Assembly: GCF_018320785.1 (NCBI RefSeq) | Contig: NC_054872.1 | Coordinates: 41,528,551 to 41,592,550, forward strand | Length of the DNA: 64,000 bases | Source of the DNA: Cheilinus undulatus | Lineage: Eukaryota; Chordata; Actinopteri; Labriformes; Labridae | Direction: 5' to 3' | Shown here: positions 59,825-64,000 of the stretch, piece after piece | Position numbering within the stretch: position 1 is the first letter of the stretch | Layout of the letters: each line of letters opens with the position of its first letter | The notes under the pieces: model-generated | The model's database searches: none | What the model saw: the letters and a program-made list of their open reading frames with translations, nothing else | What the model was told of the DNA's origin: nothing | Translations under genes and position numbers: made by a program

Positions 59825-61997
59825 GTAAGTCTTATTCTATATGTGACTCAGTTTGTAAACAGATGGGACCTGCAGCATTTTGGCCAACACTTTCTATGCT
59901 GCTATGAGGACTGCTACAGAACAGAGGTAGTTATTACATCCATTCTGTTTTCATTTAATGCGCCAATGGATGATATATTCCAGTATCACCATAAAAGTTT
60001 ACTAAAGTTAATAAAATATCCTACGACTGGGTTCCTACTTTGTCTGATGACAGCTGTGGGCCAGAAATGAACTTAAATGACCTTGTCAGTGTTGTACAGC
60101 TTTCGGCCAGTGGTGGCAGCACCGAGCACAATGCACGATTAAGCAACGCCCCAGTCTGAGAAGAAGGGCGATGTTTTGGTTTATGTGGTATTTATTTTAG
60201 AAATCTTGAACATTTACAGCAAATTTGAAGTAGGATTTCTTTGTTTTCATCTCTGCCATTGTCCGTCTTGGTATGTCCCAAAAAATTCACACAACACGTC
60301 TCTGCATGCCTTCTGAAACGATTTAAACTTTTCATTTAGTTTTCGGCATCAACTGTAAAGGTAGTGTATTTATGCTTGTTTTAGTCGACTTTATGTTAGT
60401 TTGATATGATTTCAAAGGTTTATGTATAGCTTTGTGGCTGTATTCGACCATTTAGCGTAATCTTGTAAAGTCATGATTATATAAACAGTCATTTTATGCC
60501 TTTATGTAAAGAAAGATGCGTTTTTAAAGGTGTTGTGATGTAAAAAGTAACTGTGTTAATTGGTGACTTCCTGTCGAAAACGTCGTGGTTGTTTTACAAC
60601 CAACGTTGAAGATGGAAAATGCCCTCATGTTCTCTACTTCGCCCTCTTCTTTCTTTATTTTTCACTAATTTACCACGAGTTATTGTTTAATTTAAACAAA
60701 ATACTTGAGAGGGCACATTAAGGTTTTAACATCTGTTGTACTCGATAACCACAGACGTGTTCAGCTGAAGACTCCAGTTAACATGGTCACATTTCAAAAC
60801 AGTACACCTTGTTGTTTGTTGACTGTCAACTGATTGTTGAACAGAAGCTCAAACAGAAGTTCATGCAAAAGTGGCAAAGAGAGCTGAAATGTATGACATT
60901 ATGTGATTTCTATTATCCATACAGGAGTTCAAACTGGAAAATAAAATATTATCTGAAAACCAAAAGTCAGAGGTGTAAAAAGTATATGACTATTGTACTC
61001 AAGTAAAAGTGCAGTTACTCTGGTTAAAATGTACCTAGGTAAAAGTTAGTAGGTTACTGTTCTATTATCCTCTCAAGTGAAAGTAAAAAGTACTCAATTT
61101 AAATGTTACTTTAGGTAGACGCTACTGAGTAATTGAACAGTAATATGATCTTCTTCTTATTGGCAATGACAACAAGAGAAAAGCTCTCCAACCAGGTTGT
61201 TCAGGTAAACTCACACCTCTTGTTAAAACAAAATGCACAGCAACGTGAACAGTGTTATTTAAGCCTGTATTGTGTTGATAGGTGTGTATAGGTATATATG
61301 TGTATATAGGAATTTGTGTTTATAGTTAAACATATTAATGTCTCCACTATCCAATCTGTAACATATTCAACATGTACATAACAGCTGTAGAGAAAGGTAT
61401 AATGTACGATCTAAACCATCCTTTGATTTATAAATTATTTTTTTCTGTTGCCATCAGAGAAACTATAAAAATTATTTGTCAGCTTGGTGCTGTTTTGAAG
61501 AATACTCATACATTATTTAAGTAATTATTGTCTTTAGGACTTGCTGCGTGCTATCCTTTGTTATTTGTATTGTGTGTTCTGTTTGTGCTCTATTTGTGAT
61601 TGGGATCTGAGTCACAGAAATAAATGAAAAGAAAAAAATGGAAAAGGAAGGGAAGTTGAAATATGGTGACTGGCTTCTTTAAAAAAAACATTTAGAACCG
61701 GAAGTTGAAAACTACACATTTCTTTAACTTTTTAGCAATTGACAAACATGTGTTGGTTACTTGGGGTTACTGTGAATGTTGGCTTGAGTCAACAGCATAA
61801 CAAAAGTCAGAGAGGAAGAAAAACACAAAGAGAGAGAGGAGATGGACAGAAGCAGAGCAACGTCAACATAACAAAACATGATAGAAAGATAATAACATCA
61901 TTATGACTGATGAACACAGAAGTACCAGTTTGAGTCGAGGCCAAATGCAAGAAGCTGAAAAAGAAATTATTAAATTTCCTCTTTTGTCTGTTTCAGT
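59825..61997. other. Spacer or intron upstream of copy 6
   Basis: The segment matches units 2 and 4 to about 60560, then diverges. The minisatellite is absent here. At 60965-61150 there is a dispersed fish repeat (GAGGTGTAAAAAGTA, CTCAAGTAAAAGTGCAGTTA). No gene was seen. Confidence 0.45.
60965..61150. repeat. Dispersed repeat rich in AAGTAAAAGT motifs
   Basis: The phrases GTGTAAAAAGTA, ACTCAAGTAAAAGTGCAG and AAAAGTACTCAATTTAAATG are those of a common fish interspersed repeat. The boundaries are approximate. Confidence 0.5.
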
Positions 61998-62014
61998 CTC
62001 CAGGAGCAGGCAGG

Positions 62015-63103
62015 ATGTCTGTGAGCAGGACCACAGCTGATGGGGTCACTGTGATCACTTTGACCTCAGACCCCAAAAGCCTTTGTCCCCCTTTTTGCCA
62101 AGTCATTAAAAATCTTTGCTACAGTCCTCCATGCTTCTCCTTATCTCAGGACCTGCGGAGGGTCCAGGGAGCTTCTCAGTCAATACTGGGGGTGAGTTTT
62201 AACCTTGTATGTTTTATGTTGCTCTGCAAATTCTGCCTTTAAGTTCACAACTGTTTAACACAACAGTTTTTGATTTATTTATTGTTTAGCAAATACATTT
62301 CATGGGATAATTTTCTGTATGTAAATACGTCCACAATTGTTTTTTTTTCTTCGCAAAAACTGCGTATTATTGCCATTCTTTGCCATTATATGTATTTCCA
62401 TGCCATTATGGAGTTTGCCCATTACTTGTAGGGATGCACAATATTATTGGCATGATATTCAGATAATGACTCACAAAGTTAAATATCTGTGTATGAATAT
62501 TTGAATACAGCTATAAAATCTTGTTTTTCATTACTTAATGTCCTCATTTGTCAAAGAATTCATTTTTCATTGATGGCAGGATCAGGTGTTGGCTTGTTTT
62601 ATGTCTGGTTCAACAACAAATAGACTGTTAGAGTAAGACTACCAGGTAAATTCTAGTACAGGAAAGGAAGTGGATTTGGCTGTAGATTTGTTTGTGTGGA
62701 CCTAAAAAATGTTGATGACTTTGGAAATAGCAGCATATTGGATATTGGGAAAAATCTAATCTCATTGATCCCTACGTTTTCATGTCTCTGTACCTACCAT
62801 CCATCCCTAGGCATAATTCTAGTGTTAGGGAAATTAAAGTGAGACAACATCATGAAACATTGAGAAATGTGTTTCCTCACCACAGCGTTGTTCTTATATT
62901 ATCTCTAACAGTTAAACCTGTTAACAGCAGTTTTCAAAGTACACTTGTTAATTCATAATTTTGCTCAAGTTGTGCATCTTCTTCCACAGGCTCTGCAAAT
63001 TCTGATTGGCTTGCTGAACATTGCTTTGGGTGCAATCGTCATCTGCAATACCCCGTTATGGCCCGGCTATGACTACATATTTCCTTTCTGGATAGGAGGA
63101 ATG
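62015..63103 (+). CDS. ms4a-like: MS4A-like four-transmembrane protein, copy 6 (3' end outside window, diverged)
   Basis: Exon A is 62015-62191 and exon B is 62990-63103, both phase 0. The 16-17 bases before the ATG follow a CAG acceptor as in the other copies. Exon A keeps the array signature (DGVTVxTLTSDP, LCYSP, QGASQSxLG) but has many changes (MSVSRTTADGVTVITLTSDP). Exon B reads ALQILIGLLNIALGAIVI, with loop CNTPLWPGYDYIFP and then FWIGGM. Exons C to F are not reached by 64000. The intronic sequence is not alignable by eye with copies 2 to 5, so this copy is older or evolves outside the homogenised group. Confidence 0.88.
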
Positions 63104-64000
63104 GTAAGCTGAAAGTTTGTCAGCAGATTTATTGATGTATTTGTTTCGTTCTTGTATGCCACTACCAAAAATTCTGCAGAATTTTTTCCCCCAAAGTCTA
63201 CACAAACATACCCAATACACAGTTAGAGCAAAGGCAGAACTTTGTTTAGGATGTTTTGTTGACTAAAAGGGGATTCTGTTCCCAGCTTTTACCTTATGGG
63301 ATGATCCAAAAAACATGTAGCCATTACAGAAGGCACTGAAAGTGTGAGCACTACAGGCTAATAAAGACATTCTTCACATTGTGTTGATCTTTAACATATC
63401 AGGGCAGAAATACGAAGCCAGTCACATGTGAGGTTAAAGCAAAAACATGTTACTCTTCCACCTAGAGAGTAGATCCTTAGAGCTCAGAGTCTCAGACTGA
63501 TTTAACTCATGGTTATTGCTTAGTAAAGCAATTTCACAGTAATATTAACTGATCTCATTTACACATCATTTGTTTTAAAGTCATTCAGAGGTGGAATTGT
63601 TTCTTGATCACTGGAAAGTTTGGGTATCATAAAAACTCTTGTGCACTTCTGTCAGCTCTTGCAGAAAGTAGTCTACTCTTTACTCTATTAACTGTGCTAT
63701 TACTGCCCTCATCATTAGATGTTTAATACAGTAAGGGCAATTTGCATGGAAAGGTGTGGATTTTTTTCCCCAAATAACTGCATATGAGCTCAATGTCTCT
63801 GCGCGCCTGTGTGTACCCCAAATAATAACAACATATTAATGTATTATGCCCTAAAGGATCAAAATAGCAGCAATGACCAATGACGTTCCAGGGGTTGAGC
63901 CAATGGTGGCCAGGACCGACTGTAGTCCCCTGAAATCTGATTGGCCACCTGAAATCCATAAAATGACTGATGGCTATTTCCCTTTCAGCCATTGACTAAT
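63104..64000. other. Intron B-C of copy 6, nothing recognised
   Basis: No exon C-like sequence and no clear repeat were seen. A minus-strand frame of 89 codons (63723-63992) has no recognisable features. Confidence 0.4.

Noticed and set aside
62432-62790. Possible hAT-like insert starting TAGGGATGCACAATATT in copy 6
   Set aside because: The right end could only be guessed (GATCCCTA) and no target duplication was found.

Overview
This window is vertebrate genomic DNA, almost certainly from a teleost fish. It is AT-rich and intron-rich, with many DNA transposons (Tc1/mariner, hAT-like, TTAA-flanked MITEs), truncated non-LTR retrotransposon tails and tRNA-derived repeats. No prokaryotic signal, rRNA gene or functional tRNA gene was seen. 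The species cannot be named from the sequence alone.

The backbone is a head-to-tail tandem array of MS4A-like (CD20-like) four-transmembrane genes, all on the + strand. Four copies are complete in their coding exons: copy 2 at 13571-21522, copy 3 at 29641-35934, copy 4 at 41367-47808 and copy 5 at 52722-57429. Copy 1 (194-5961) lacks its first coding exon because the window starts inside its first coding intron. Copy 6 (62015-63103 and beyond) is more diverged and runs off the right edge. Every complete copy has six coding exons, called A to F here. All junctions are phase 0 and the proteins are 242 to 244 residues. Exon A encodes the cytosolic N-terminus, B and C encode TM1, loop 1 and TM2, D encodes TM3 and the large second loop, E encodes TM4, and F encodes a short acidic tail with a YKPLLEE motif.

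Between genes the spacers are themselves duplicated. From one gene to the next the order is a 3' UTR with a shared AATAAA signal, a conserved block of about 250 bp, a candidate noncoding leader exon with a CAG/GTAAGT donor, a minisatellite built on ATCAGGCTATATTGGCTG, and a conserved block just before exon A. The leader exon is missing upstream of copies 4 and 5. The minisatellite is cut short before copy 4 and absent before copy 6.

Insertions give each copy its own history. Copy 2 carries an hAT-like element holding a nested Tc1 element, and a palindromic TTAA MITE. Copy 3 carries a Tc1 element. Copy 4 carries a SINE-like repeat and a second Tc1 element with a broken transposase gene. Copy 5 carries a LINE tail and a TTAA MITE sitting exactly on its stop codon. 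Comparing copies gives empty sites for most of these insertions and defines their ends to the base. Shared insertions and a 568-bp block with no mismatch between copies 4 and 5 point to unequal crossing-over and gene conversion.

The most interesting biological signal is that the membrane segments and exon E are nearly uniform, while both predicted extracellular loops differ strongly between copies. This is the pattern expected of a lineage-specific receptor-like expansion with diversifying surface loops.
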